Shown: one piece after another, positions 16,297-27,069 of the stretch
How positions within the stretch are numbered: the stretch's first letter is position 1
How the letters are laid out: each line of letters begins with the position of its first letter
From: Micromonospora sp. WMMD1128
GTDB taxonomy: Bacteria > Actinomycetota > Actinomycetes > Mycobacteriales > Micromonosporaceae
Direction of reading: 5' to 3'
NCBI RefSeq assembly: GCF_027497235.1
Contig: NZ_CP114902.1
Span: 2,741,501-2,805,500, forward strand
Length of the DNA: 64,000 bases
The notes under the pieces: generated by a model
What the model was told of the DNA's origin: nothing
What the model saw: the letters and a program-made list of their open reading frames with translations, nothing else
Database searches by the model: none
Position numbers and translations under genes: made by a program

Positions 16297-16845
16297 TCAC
16301 CTCAGCCAGGGGAAGCGCTGGACCAGGGGGAGCGTCGCCCAGGCCCGACCGAGCCCGAGGGTGTTGCCAGCGCCGACAAGCGCCAGGCCGGCGAGGAGTC
16401 CCGCGTAGATGAGGTGGTCGTCCATGACGGGGTTGTTCTCCGGGGGCAGCACGGCCGTCCACATCAGGACCAGCAGCAGCCCGCCGGCGACGGCGGCGAT
16501 CCGGGTGCCGATGCCGAGCAGCAGGGCCACGCCGATGCCGAGCAGGCCGAGCATGAACAGCCAGTCCGCCCAGGCGGCGCCGGCGATGTCGTGGTAGATG
16601 CCCTCGAACGGGCCGGCCACGCCGAAGCCGAGGAAGCCCTTGGTCGGGCTGCCGCCGTTGATCCAGGCGTTCTTCGCCGGGGTCTCGTGCCCCAGACCGA
16701 ACATCTTGTCGAGGAAGGCCCAGAGGAACACCCAACCCAGGGCGATGCGCAGCCCGGCCCAGACGTACCGGGTGGCCTTCTGCCGGGGGGTCTCGGCCGC
16801 CGGAGCGGTGGTGATGGCGGGGGTCCGCTCGCGTGTCGCGGTCAT
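16297..16845 (-). CDS. DoxX/DoxD-like membrane protein
   Basis: A 182-residue integral membrane protein with about four helices: residues 28-50 (YVWAGLRIALGWVFLWAFLDK), 95-115, 118-140 and 145-165. The order of helices and the early LRIALGWVFLWAF-DK match the DoxX/thiosulfate:quinone oxidoreductase large-subunit-like family. Some members work with redox enzymes; the role here is unknown. The ATG at 16845 (MTATRER) has a GGGACG-type site; a longer frame from 16896 is less likely. It is transcribed alone. Confidence 0.8.
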   Translation of the reverse strand: MTATRERTPAITTAPAAETPRQKATRYVWAGLRIALGWVFLWAFLDKMFGLGHETPAKNAWINGGSPTKGFLGFGVAGPFEGIYHDIAGAAWADWLFMLGLLGIGVALLLGIGTRIAAVAGGLLLVLMWTAVLPPENNPVMDDHLIYAGLLAGLALVGAGNTLGLGRAWATLPLVQRFPWLR

Positions 16846-16953
16846 GGTGTCCACGTCCCTTCTGTACCTGACACCGCGCTTCGGTGGCATCTCCATTCCA
16901 CCGTCGCGCGCCGGCCGGAAGCAGGGCCGTCGGTGCCTCCTGCCCGGGTCCTT

Positions 16954-16994
16954 GGTCCCGTCCCGGCCCGGTCCGGTCGGCCCGGGACGGGACC
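16954..16994 (-). terminator. hairpin after the orphan metal-receptor gene
   Basis: 13-bp arms 16954-16966 and 16982-16994 around a 15-base loop, 24 bp past the minus-strand stop at 17018. Confidence 0.5.
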
Positions 16995-17017
16995 GGCGCG
17001 GACGGGACCGGGCCGGC

Positions 17018-17734
17018 TCAGGCCGGGGCGGCGAGCTGGGCGGCGAGCAGCGCCGGCGCCTCCGCCAGCGACGGGCCGTACCAGGTCAGGTGCCGGCCGG
17101 AGACCAGCACCGAGGGCACCCGCGGGAACGCCTCCGGCCCGTCGTCGGCGGTGAACCGGTACGGCTCGTCCGGCAACACCACCAGCTCCGGCGACCGGGA
17201 CCGCAGCTCGTCGAGCGTCGGGCGGGGATAGCGCTCGGGATCGCCGGCCCAGCCGTTGACCACCCCGAGCCGGCGCAGCACGTCCCCGGCGAACGTGTCG
17301 CGACCCAGCACCACCCACGGGCGCCGCCACACCGGCACCACCGCGGTCCGGACGCGCCCCGGCTCGGGCGGCGCGGCCCAGGCCCGGCGGGCCGCGCGCA
17401 GCCACGGCGGCTCGGCCGGGACACCGAGCGCGGCGGCCAGCTCACCGAGCTGGTCGAGGGCCTCCGGCACGGTACGCGGGAAGGTGACCCGGACCGGCAC
17501 GCCGGCCGCACGCAGCGCCTCCGCGTCAGCCAGCCGGTTCTCCTCCTCGTTGAGCAGCACCAGGTCGGGCGCCAGCGCCAACACCCGGTCCAGGTCGGGA
17601 TATTTCGTGCCGCCGACGCGGGGGACGTCCAGCCCGGCCGGGTGCGTGCACCAGTCGGTCGCGCCGACAAGCACCTCCGGCCGCGTCGCCGCGACCGCCT
17701 CGGTCAGCGACGGCACCAGCGACACCACTCGCAC
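17018..17734 (-). CDS. helical-backbone metal receptor, BtuF-like, without signal peptide
   Basis: A 238-residue protein of the TroA/BtuF superfamily that binds chelated metals or cobalamin. It begins RVVSLVPSLTEAV, the standard first strand of the fold, and contains GATDWCTHP, GGTKYPDLDRVLALAPDLVLL and the second-lobe ELVVLPDEPY. There is no signal peptide or lipobox and no permease or ATPase gene next to it, so it is not an ordinary ABC importer subunit. It starts 6 bp after the DICT-domain gene and is probably co-transcribed with it. A cytosolic cobalamin- or siderophore-binding role is inference. Confidence 0.8.
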   Translation of the reverse strand: MRVVSLVPSLTEAVAATRPEVLVGATDWCTHPAGLDVPRVGGTKYPDLDRVLALAPDLVLLNEEENRLADAEALRAAGVPVRVTFPRTVPEALDQLGELAAALGVPAEPPWLRAARRAWAAPPEPGRVRTAVVPVWRRPWVVLGRDTFAGDVLRRLGVVNGWAGDPERYPRPTLDELRSRSPELVVLPDEPYRFTADDGPEAFPRVPSVLVSGRHLTWYGPSLAEAPALLAAQLAAPA

Positions 17735-17740
17735 GGCCGG

Positions 17741-18823
17741 TCAGTGGGCCCCGACCGGCGCGGGCTCCGGCGGCAGGCCCGCCACCGGCACACCCTCGCG
17801 CACCGCCCACTCCACCGCAGCCCGCAGGTCCGTCGTCGGCAGCGGCCGCCGGGTGGTCACCGCGACGGCGGCGTGCACGGTGTACGCGACGAACGGGAAC
17901 GCCCGGGCCAGCGCGCCGATGGTCTCGTGCAGCCGGCCCACCACGGCCAGCGCCTCCGGTTCGCCGAGCGCCGGCAGTACGAGCTGGAACTCGTTGTCGG
18001 CGACCCGGACCGCCCGGTCCACCGGCCGCAGCACGCTGGTGACCGCGGCGAGCACGGCCTGACTCTCCCGGGCGGCGCTGCGCCGCCCGAAACGCTCCGG
18101 CGCGCCGGCCGGTTCGGCCACCCGCAGGCCCACGAGCGCCACCGGCAGGGTGCCGGAGGCGGTCACCCCGTCCGCACCGGACCAGCGACGCAGACCGGCC
18201 TCGTCGAGCATCCCGTCCGCCGTCTCGACCGGTGGCGCGCCCCGGTCGCCGCGCCGGACCAGCAACCGCAGCGCCGCGTCGGCCCGCGACTCGCCCGCGC
18301 CGGCCGGAATGTCCCGCACCCGGCCGACCGCCTCGTCCAGCGCCGTCCGGGCCGGACCGGGCAGCCGCTCGGCGAGCCGCTCCCGCAGCCGGATCACCTC
18401 GTGCAACGCGGCGTCCCGGCGGAATCCCCAACGACCGTCGAAGAGCCGGCCGGTCTCCAGCGTCGCGGCCGGCGTGACCTCACCCCGGTCGTACGCCACC
18501 AGGCTGGCGCCGAAGCGTGGGGTCAGCGCCATCACGCTCCACTCCCGGGCCAGGTCCTCCGTCTCGTCGAGCACCACCGCGCACACCCCGTCGGGGAGGT
18601 CGGGTGGGGGACCGCCGACCATGCCGACGACGGTGGCGGTGGCCCGGCCGGCGATCCGTCGGTAGACCTCCCGCTCCCGGTCGAAGTACGGCAGCCGCTG
18701 GAAGAGCGCGAGCACGACGAGTGGACCGTCCTCGGCCTCCGCCAGCGCCGCCCGTTCGATGGCGTGGGACACGGCCACGAGACTGCGTTTGGTGAACCGC
18801 TCCGGGGTCCGTCCGCTCTGCAC
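17741..18823 (-). CDS. DICT-domain protein with degenerate GGDEF domain
   Basis: A 360-residue cytosolic signalling protein. The N-terminal half (FTKRSLVAVSHAIE, then ALFQRLPYFDRE and FGASLVAYDRGE) fits the DICT sensory domain, known from diguanylate cyclases and two-component proteins. The C-terminal half (about 235-345) resembles a GGDEF domain, but the GGDEF loop reads ADNEF, so cyclase activity is unlikely. It may bind a ligand or partner instead. The GTG start at 18823 lies 6 bases below a TACGCT -10 box, fitting a leaderless mRNA. It heads a two-gene unit with the BtuF-like gene. Confidence 0.72.
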   Translation of the reverse strand: MQSGRTPERFTKRSLVAVSHAIERAALAEAEDGPLVVLALFQRLPYFDREREVYRRIAGRATATVVGMVGGPPPDLPDGVCAVVLDETEDLAREWSVMALTPRFGASLVAYDRGEVTPAATLETGRLFDGRWGFRRDAALHEVIRLRERLAERLPGPARTALDEAVGRVRDIPAGAGESRADAALRLLVRRGDRGAPPVETADGMLDEAGLRRWSGADGVTASGTLPVALVGLRVAEPAGAPERFGRRSAARESQAVLAAVTSVLRPVDRAVRVADNEFQLVLPALGEPEALAVVGRLHETIGALARAFPFVAYTVHAAVAVTTRRPLPTTDLRAAVEWAVREGVPVAGLPPEPAPVGAH

Positions 18824-18829
18824 CCGCAG

Positions 18830-18835
18830 AGCGTA
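18830..18835 (-). promoter_or_regulatory. -10 box (TACGCT), leaderless start
   Basis: TACGCT on the minus strand, 6 bases before the GTG at 18823. Confidence 0.45.
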
Positions 18836-18962
18836 GATCGTCGGACCCGGCGGCGCACCGCCCGAGGGTGGCCCGGATTCTCCCCCGTACCGCCGAGGCA
18901 GCCCGCATGATCGACGCCCTAGACTCGGGCGTCGACGAGAGCGACGGACGGACTGTGGCGAG

Positions 18963-19783
18963 ATGACGAGCACCGGCGGCGTGACCGCCTCCTGGCTGCG
19001 GCCGGTCCCGCCCGAGGCGGCACCGCGACTCACCCGTGCCGGTCACCTCGGCTTCGCCGACCGGCGTCTCGCCGAGTTGGTGCAGGGCCGTCCGCCCGGG
19101 GTCACCGGCAGCCAGTGGAGCACCGCCGGGCGGGCCGCGCTCGACCTGGTGGTGTGCGCCGCCGACACCCGGCTGCCGCGCTTCGCCGTGCGGTTCGGCC
19201 CGCCCGCGCCCGACGGTTCACCCGCTCGCCGCGCCGAGCGGCTCACCGACGCGGTCTGCGCTGCGGTGGGCCTGCCGCTGCTGCGGGTCGAGTCGTCGAC
19301 GCTGGGCGGGGGCGAGCACGTCCGCCGGTTCGCCGCGTACGTGCTCGACGCCCGCGCCTACGCCGAGGGCACCGACCCGGACGGTGGGGACGCGGTCGGA
19401 TTCCGGGACATCGTGGGCCGGCTGCCCGACGGCCGCCCTGGTCCGGTCAACGACCTCGGCGCGCTGGCCCGGGCCGACGCGGTCGAGGCGTACGTGGCCG
19501 GACGGGTCCCGCGGAGGGGTGGAGCTGGGTCGAGGCGCGGCCCGGGCGCTGCCTGCTGGAGCGGGTGCGGTTGACGGCCCGGGGCTTCGGCTGCGGGGTG
19601 GACCCGGGCCGGCTCGCCGAGGACCTGGCCACGGTGGCGCTGGGGGAGCGGCTCCGCGCCGCGGATCCTGCCGCGGCGTTCCTGGTGGACCGCGACGACC
19701 TCCGCGAACAGGTGCGGCGTCTCGCCGACCGGCGCGACTCCTTCGACGGCGGCTTCGCCTTCGCCCATCTCTGCGCCGACTGA
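18963..19783 (+). pseudogene. DUF2726-like gene interrupted by a frameshift
   Basis: Coding signal runs from the ATG at 18963 in one frame to about 19510, then continues in the frame one base back to the TGA at 19781-19783. The first part (about 180 residues) contains AALDLVVCAADTRLPRFAVRFG and LLRVESSTL, resembling the nuclease-fold DUF2726. The second part holds EGWSWVEARPGRC and ends in FDGGFAFAHLCAD. Adding one base in the CCC at 19508-19510 gives a continuous frame through VPAEGWSW. So either one base is missing from the sequence or the gene is genuinely broken. Both halves keep normal codon use, so any damage is recent. Confidence 0.65.
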
Positions 19784-19835
19784 TCCACCACTGCGGTGAC
19801 CGACCGGTCACGCAATTTTTTTCCGATCTCCGGTT

Positions 19836-19860
19836 GAACCTTCGCCGACGGCACTCCGTA
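19836..19860 (+). promoter_or_regulatory. possible ECF-type promoter
   Basis: GAACC and CGTA are separated by 16 bases, resembling ECF sigma promoters (GAAC...CGT). The start site would be about 160 bases before the secreted protein gene at 20029. Weak evidence. Confidence 0.3.
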
Positions 19861-20028
19861 CCTAAGCGGGAATGGACGCAGATCCTCCGCCGCGCCACCG
19901 ACGGCGCGGAGACGGTGCGGAAGGGCATCGTCGGCCATTGACGCGCGACCGCAATGTCGCAGTGGTTCCACCCCGAGTTTCCACCGGGACCACCAGTCAG
20001 CTACCGGATCGAGAAGGAGAGCAATTCG

Positions 20029-21303
20029 ATGCGCAGGTCCACACGGGCGCGCCGGTCATCCGGTAACGCGCGGAGCAAGCGGATGCTGGCCGTGGTCGGC
20101 ACGCTCGCGGTCTTCGGCGGCATTGTCGCCGTCACCCAGATCTCGTCCGCCCAGGACCAGCGGAGGACCACCCGTGTCGCCTCGGCGTCCTGTGTGGCCT
20201 CAAGCCCGGGGGCGACCGCTCCGGGCGGTCAGGGCAGCACCACCCGGACCTGGCAGAACGGCCGCTGGGTCCGCAACCACTGGGGTGACGGCCAGATGTC
20301 GGCGGCCGAGTGCCAGCAGACCAAGGCGGGCGGCGCCGGTGCGGGCACCCCGACCGTGGCCTGCCCGGACGTCAAGAGCAAGCTGCCGCAGGTGCCCGGC
20401 CGGGCCCGCGCCGAGGTGGACCGCAACCTGGCCCTGCTGGGCACCCAGATCGCCGAGGCGAACCGGCGGCTCGCGGCCGAGGGCCGCAACGGCGGCGATT
20501 TCATCAACAACGCCATTCTCCGTCCGCTCGCCGACAAGCGGACCGCGACGCTGAACCGGATCGCCACGGCGATCGGGCGCGGCGGCCAGCGTCCGCAGGG
20601 CCTGGACAAGCTCGCTCCGTGTGCCCTCGCCGACAACGCGCAGAACGGCGGCCAGAACGGTGGCGGTAACAACGGCGGCGGCAACAACGGCGGTAACAAC
20701 GGCGGCCAGAACGGCGGCGGCAACAACGGCGGCGGCAACAACAACGGCGGCAACAACGGCCTCGACGTGCTGGCCAAGGACTGCGCCAACAGCAAGCTCC
20801 AGGGGCACGACGGATTCCAGAACGGCAACCGGTGCGTGAGCACGGCGTTCGGTGAGGTTGGCGCCGCGGCGAGCAACCCGTCGCTGCTGATCACCCAGTT
20901 CCCGAACCAGGTCCAGCGCAACCAGCCGTTCACGCTCCGGGTCACCACGAAGAACCTGGTGCGGGACCGCTTCCTCGCCGCCGGCCAGGGTGGCTACTAC
21001 GTGGAGAGCTCGCTGCTCAACGACCAGGGCCTGGTCCGTGGCCACTTCCACACCGCGTGCCGGATGCTCGGCAGCACCCGGCAGCCCCCGAACCCGCAGG
21101 ACGTGCCCGCGTTCTTCGTCGCCACGGAGGACGGCAAGGGCAGCAACCAGCCGGACGACGTGCTGATCCAGATCCCCGGCCTGCCGGACTCGGGCCTGGC
21201 CCAGTGCTCGGTCTGGGCCGGTGACGGCTCGCACCGCATTCCGATGATGGAGCGGGCCAACCAGACCCCCGCCATCGACGTGGTGCGCATCCAGGTCAAC
21301 TGA
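20029..21303 (+). CDS. secreted protein with Asn/Gly-rich linker, unknown function
   Basis: A 424-residue exported protein. A basic start (MRRSTRARR) leads into a hydrophobic signal (MLAVVGTLAVFGGIVAVT) with a likely cut after SSAQ. Residues about 205-245 are a low-complexity linker of N, G and Q (repeating GGQNGGGNN). The C-terminal domain (about 255-424) has paired Cys and a GHFHTACRML motif. I do not recognise the family with certainty. The ATG at 20029 is preceded by GAAGGAGA. The gene stands alone, and a strong hairpin follows that is shared with lsr2. Confidence 0.8.
   Translation: MRRSTRARRSSGNARSKRMLAVVGTLAVFGGIVAVTQISSAQDQRRTTRVASASCVASSPGATAPGGQGSTTRTWQNGRWVRNHWGDGQMSAAECQQTKAGGAGAGTPTVACPDVKSKLPQVPGRARAEVDRNLALLGTQIAEANRRLAAEGRNGGDFINNAILRPLADKRTATLNRIATAIGRGGQRPQGLDKLAPCALADNAQNGGQNGGGNNGGGNNGGNNGGQNGGGNNGGGNNNGGNNGLDVLAKDCANSKLQGHDGFQNGNRCVSTAFGEVGAAASNPSLLITQFPNQVQRNQPFTLRVTTKNLVRDRFLAAGQGGYYVESSLLNDQGLVRGHFHTACRMLGSTRQPPNPQDVPAFFVATEDGKGSNQPDDVLIQIPGLPDSGLAQCSVWAGDGSHRIPMMERANQTPAIDVVRIQVN
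20641..20762 (+). repeat. Asn/Gly low-complexity coding repeat
   Basis: About 120 bp of AAC/GGC/GGT triplets encode alternating Asn-Gly runs inside the secreted protein. The units are imperfect, not a microsatellite of fixed period. Confidence 0.85.
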
Positions 21304-21488
21304 GTTCGACACCGGCGGCCGGTGCGGCCCGGGGCGTCCCCGGGCGGCACCGGCCGCTTCGCGTGCGACCCGATCCTCCGGGTGGGTGGGAAAGCCTTCC
21401 GGCCGCGGCGTGCCTCGGTCGGGTCGGGCCGGAAGAAATTTCGTGCCGTGACGATCCTGCCGGATGAAAATCAGTGGCGAAAAGCAGA

Positions 21489-21522
21489 CCGGGGTCACGC
21501 TGATTTCTCAGCGTGACCCCGG
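21489..21522 (+). terminator. hairpin between convergent secreted-protein and lsr2 genes
   Basis: 15-bp perfect arms, 21489-21503 and 21508-21522, with loop TTTC. It can serve both converging transcripts. Confidence 0.7.
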
Positions 21523-21548
21523 GGTGCCCGACGGTGAACCGGGAGGAC

Positions 21549-21896
21549 TCAGCGGTTCTTGTACGCCTCCACCACCGAGACCGGGATGCGCCCCCGCTCG
21601 GAAATCTCGTGGCCGTTCTTGGCGGCCCATTCCCGGATGGCGCGGTTCTGCTCGCGATCCATTCCCGAGGTGCTCGGCCGGGATGCGCGCCGGGGTGTGC
21701 GGCCAGCGTCGACCGGCCCGCGGCCAATGCGCCGGCCAGCGCTGATGTAGGGATCCAGCGCCTTACGCAGGACGCCCGCGTTCTCGTCCGAGACGTCGAT
21801 CGTGTATGCGACGCCGTCCAGGCTGAACTCGACGGTCCGATCGGCCTTTCCGCCGTCGAGGTCGTCGGTCAGAACGGTGATTACTTTCCTTGCCAT
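21549..21896 (-). CDS. lsr2: Lsr2-family nucleoid-associated protein
   Basis: A 115-residue H-NS-like DNA-bridging protein that silences AT-rich DNA in actinobacteria. The N-terminal dimerisation domain starts [14 protein letters not shown] and contains [19 protein letters not shown]; the C-terminal DNA-binding domain ([18 protein letters not shown]) carries the Arg-Gly-Arg minor-groove hook. A basic linker ([10 protein letters not shown]) joins them. ATGs at 21902 and 21896 are in frame; GGGAG lies 8 bases before the second and only 2 before the first, so 21896 is preferred. It is divergent from lon. Confidence 0.95.
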   Translation of the reverse strand: MARKVITVLTDDLDGGKADRTVEFSLDGVAYTIDVSDENAGVLRKALDPYISAGRRIGRGPVDAGRTPRRASRPSTSGMDREQNRAIREWAAKNGHEISERGRIPVSVVEAYKNR

Positions 21897-22096
21897 CGCC
21901 ATTACTCCCTGTGTCGGGCGGGGTGTGGCTAAGAGTTTGACCTACCTGGCGGTAATTCCGCAACAATACCCGCCCCGTTCCATTCGGCGGGTCGCGAAAT
22001 CGTGGGCCGGCAAAAGGCCGGCGCGGGCCGTGGCGGCGCCGTCGAGATCCGGAAGTGGCTTGGGTCACACCTTGGAACAAGGGGCACGTTTTGTTA

Positions 22097-22117
22097 CTTG
22101 AGTCAGACACGCTCAAC
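22097..22117. promoter_or_regulatory. HAIR-like HspR operator upstream of lon
   Basis: CTTGAGT, seven bases, then GCTCAAC. The HspR inverted repeat HAIR is CTTGAGT-N7-ACTCAAG; the first half is perfect and the second matches 5 of 7. It lies 22 bases before the lon start. Established knowledge: HspR represses dnaK and, in Streptomyces, lon through this element. Confidence 0.72.
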
Positions 22118-22138
22118 CAACGTGATGGCAGGTGTTCG

Positions 22139-24460
<2,322 letters not shown>

Positions 24461-24461
24461 G

Positions 24462-24515
24462 GTAAGGCGGGGCCCCCGCTTAACGCATTTGGTATAGGCG
24501 GGGGCCCCGCTTAAC
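24462..24515 (+). repeat. dispersed GGGGGCCCC/TTAAC palindromic element, copy 2
   Basis: Two GC blocks (GCGGGGCCCCCGC and GCGGGGGCCCCGC), each followed by TTAAC and separated by GCATTTGGTATA. The blocks are complementary, so the element folds into a strong hairpin. It fills the gap between the converging lon and helicase genes and probably terminates both. Confidence 0.78.
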
Positions 24516-24519
24516 AACG

Positions 24520-26238
24520 TCAGCGGCGGTCGGTGCCGTCGCGGTCGCGCCGGACGGTCGCCTTGCGGCCCTTGATGGTGCTCCCGCGCAGTCCCTGGAT
24601 CACCTCGTCGGCCATCGTCTGCGGCACCTCGACGAGCGAGAACCGGTCCGCGATCTCGATCGAGCCGATGTCCCGCCCGCTCATCCGGGTCTCGCCGGTG
24701 ATCGCGCCGACCAGGTCCTGCGGTCGTACCCCGGCCCGTCGGCCCAGCCCGATGAAGACCTGCGTGGTGCCGGCGGCGCGGGACCGCACGCCACCCCGCC
24801 GGTCCCGGCCCTCGGGCCCGGCCCGTCCCTCCCGGACCGGGCGTACCGCGACCTGCGGGATCTCCTCCTCCTCGTCGGCCGTGCCGGGCAGGGTGGCCTC
24901 GTGCGCCAGCCGCACCGCGGCGAGCGCCACCTCCATCAGGTCGAACTCGTCGGTGAGCGACTCGACGATCGCCCGGAACGGCTCCAGATCGTCCTCAAGC
25001 ACCGACTCGCGCACCGCGGCCTGGGTCAGCTCGAACCGTCGGGTCCGCAGGTCGGCGACCGTCGGGATCTTGTCGACCACGATCCGTTGGCCGGTCACGC
25101 GTTCGATCGTCTTCAGCATCCGGTGCTCGCGCGGCTCGGCGAGGGTGATCGCCACGCCCTCCCGGCCGGCCCGGCCGACCCGGCCGATCCGGTGCACGTA
25201 CGACTCCGGCGCGGACGGGACGTCGTAGTTCACCACGTGGGTGAGCTGCTCGACGTCCAGCCCCCGGGCCGCCACGTCGGTGGCGACGAGCAGGTCCGCG
25301 GTGCCGGCCCGCAGCCGACCCATCACCCGGTCCCGTTGCTCCTGGCTCATCCCGCCGTGCAGCGCCTCGGCCCGGTAGCCACGGCCGTTCATCGTCTCGG
25401 TGAGCCGGTCCACCTCCTCGCGGCTGCGGCAGAACACGATCGCCGCGGTGGGGGACTCGACGTCCAGCACCCGGCCCAGCGCGGCCGGTTTGTGCGCCCG
25501 GGCCACCAGGTACGCGCTCTGCCGCACCCGCGGCGCCGCCCCGGCCACCTGTCGCTCGCGCTCGATCCGGATGCGCACCGGTTCGCTCAGGTGCTGGCGG
25601 GCCAGCCCGTCGATCCGGGCCGGCATGGTGGCCGAGAAGAGCACCGTCTGCCGGCCGGCGGGGGCGTGCTCCAGGATCGCCTCGATGTCCTCGGCGAAGC
25701 CCATGTCGAGCATCTCGTCCGCCTCGTCCAGCACCACGGTCGCCAGCGAGCCCAGCCGCAGCGTGCCCCGGGCGATGTGGTCGAGCGCCCGCCCCGGCGT
25801 CGCCACCACCACGTCCACCCCGTGGTCGAGGGCGCGCAACTGCCGTCCGATCGGCTGCCCGCCGTAGATCGGCAGCACCCGGGCGCCCAGGTCCTTGCCG
25901 TAGCGGTGGAACGCCTCGGAGACCTGCACGGCCAGCTCCCGCGTCGGCACCAGCACCAGCGACACCGGGTCACCGTCCGGCCGTGCCGCCGGCATCCGCT
26001 GCAACAGCGGCAGGGCGAACGCGGCGGTCTTGCCGGTGCCCGTCGCCGCCTGCCCCAGCAGGTCCTGACCGGCGAGCAGCGGCGGGATGGCCTCGCGCTG
26101 GATCGGGGTCGGCTCCTCGTAGCCCAGGGCGGCGAGCGCCCCCAGCAGCTCGGTGCGCAGCCCGAGATCCGCGAATGCGGTGGCGTCCTCGGCGTCGGCG
26201 GGGGTGTCGGTGTCGGTCGGGGTCGGTGCGGCGCTCAT
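24520..26238 (-). CDS. DEAD-box ATP-dependent RNA helicase
   Basis: A 572-residue helicase with all core motifs: Q-motif PTPIQ, Walker A ATGTGKT, PTRELA, DEAD in VLDEADEM, SAT, and in the second RecA lobe ATDVAARGLD and HRIGRVGRAG. A DbpA-type RNA-binding domain (about 480-555, VFIGLGRRAGVRPQDLVGAI) and a basic tail follow, as in CsdA/DeaD. It likely remodels rRNA or mRNA structure. The Asp/Thr-rich N-terminus (TPTDTDTPADAEDA) is disordered. Divergent from the 2H phosphoesterase gene. Confidence 0.93.
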   Translation of the reverse strand: MSAAPTPTDTDTPADAEDATAFADLGLRTELLGALAALGYEEPTPIQREAIPPLLAGQDLLGQAATGTGKTAAFALPLLQRMPAARPDGDPVSLVLVPTRELAVQVSEAFHRYGKDLGARVLPIYGGQPIGRQLRALDHGVDVVVATPGRALDHIARGTLRLGSLATVVLDEADEMLDMGFAEDIEAILEHAPAGRQTVLFSATMPARIDGLARQHLSEPVRIRIERERQVAGAAPRVRQSAYLVARAHKPAALGRVLDVESPTAAIVFCRSREEVDRLTETMNGRGYRAEALHGGMSQEQRDRVMGRLRAGTADLLVATDVAARGLDVEQLTHVVNYDVPSAPESYVHRIGRVGRAGREGVAITLAEPREHRMLKTIERVTGQRIVVDKIPTVADLRTRRFELTQAAVRESVLEDDLEPFRAIVESLTDEFDLMEVALAAVRLAHEATLPGTADEEEEIPQVAVRPVREGRAGPEGRDRRGGVRSRAAGTTQVFIGLGRRAGVRPQDLVGAITGETRMSGRDIGSIEIADRFSLVEVPQTMADEVIQGLRGSTIKGRKATVRRDRDGTDRR

Positions 26239-26371
26239 GTGACAAGCCTTTCATCACCGCCCGAAGCGGGTCGCGGCGACCGGCGCAAACGTTCGCCACG
26301 CCACCCGGCCCGCTCCCGGCGGCGGCTCGGCGGACCCGGCCCACGGGACGTCGCGGCGCGTCGCCGGGGAC

Positions 26372-26377
26372 TAGCCT
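26372..26377 (+). promoter_or_regulatory. -10 box (TAGCCT), leaderless start
   Basis: TAGCCT lies 6 bases before the GTG at 26384, and no ribosome site is present. Confidence 0.45.
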
Positions 26378-26383
26378 GATCTG

Positions 26384-26917
26384 GTGCGGACGGTGGAACT
26401 GCTCCTCTCGCCGGAGCTGGACGCGACCGTGCGGGCGGCCTGGAGCCGGCTCGCCGCCGCCGGGCTGCCCAGCCTGGCCCGCAACACGCACCCGACGAAC
26501 CGGCCGCATGTGACGCTCGCCGCGGTCGACGTGTTCCCGCCCGGCGCCGAGCAGCGCCTGGCCGACCTCTGCGACGCCGCGCTGCCGCTGCCGGTGCGGC
26601 TGGACCGGCTGACGGTCCTCGACGGCAGCGCCCCGCTGGTCTGGTTGGTCCACCCCACGCCGCAGCTGGTCGCGCTGCACGGGGCGGTCTGGGACGTGCT
26701 GGCCGAGGCGACCGGCGCGCACCCGTGGCACCTGCCGGGCCGGTGGGTCCCGCATCTGAGCCTGGCGTTGCGCTTCCGGGGTGCGGACCGGCGCCGGGCC
26801 CGGGCGGTCGCCGGGGCGCACCGGCCGTCCGGCGAGTTCGTGGCGGCCCGCAGCTACGACGGCGACACCCGCACGGTGAGCGAGCTGGTCGCCACTTGCC
26901 CACGGCCGGGCGGCTGA
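26384..26917 (+). CDS. 2'-5' RNA ligase/2H phosphoesterase family protein
   Basis: A 177-residue two-histidine phosphoesterase. The paired signature motifs are RPHVTLAAV (about 45) and VPHLSLALR (about 124), each giving one His and one Thr/Ser of the active site. The family includes RNA 2',3'-cyclic phosphodiesterases (ThpR/LigT), but the substrate here is unproven. The GTG start follows a -10-like box with no ribosome site. It neighbours an RNA helicase on the opposite strand; a shared role in RNA metabolism is only suggestive. Confidence 0.85.
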   Translation: MRTVELLLSPELDATVRAAWSRLAAAGLPSLARNTHPTNRPHVTLAAVDVFPPGAEQRLADLCDAALPLPVRLDRLTVLDGSAPLVWLVHPTPQLVALHGAVWDVLAEATGAHPWHLPGRWVPHLSLALRFRGADRRRARAVAGAHRPSGEFVAARSYDGDTRTVSELVATCPRPGG

Positions 26918-27069
26918 GCCGGGGGTGGGGCGACCGACGACCCGGGGCGTCGGCTGAGCGGGCACAGTTCGGGGGAGATCCGGGCATTACGGGCGGCGGC
27001 CCCCTCCGGACTCATTACCGTGTGTGCAGGTTTGACTACACCGTGTCCTGCCGAGAGGGGACGGAGACG

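Noticed and set aside
17735..17740. Cobalamin riboswitch before the BtuF-like gene
   Set aside because: Only 6 bp separate it from the upstream gene and no B12-box sequence is present.
20641..20762. Possible CRISPR or tandem-repeat array
   Set aside because: The repeat is in-frame Asn/Gly coding sequence with no spacers.
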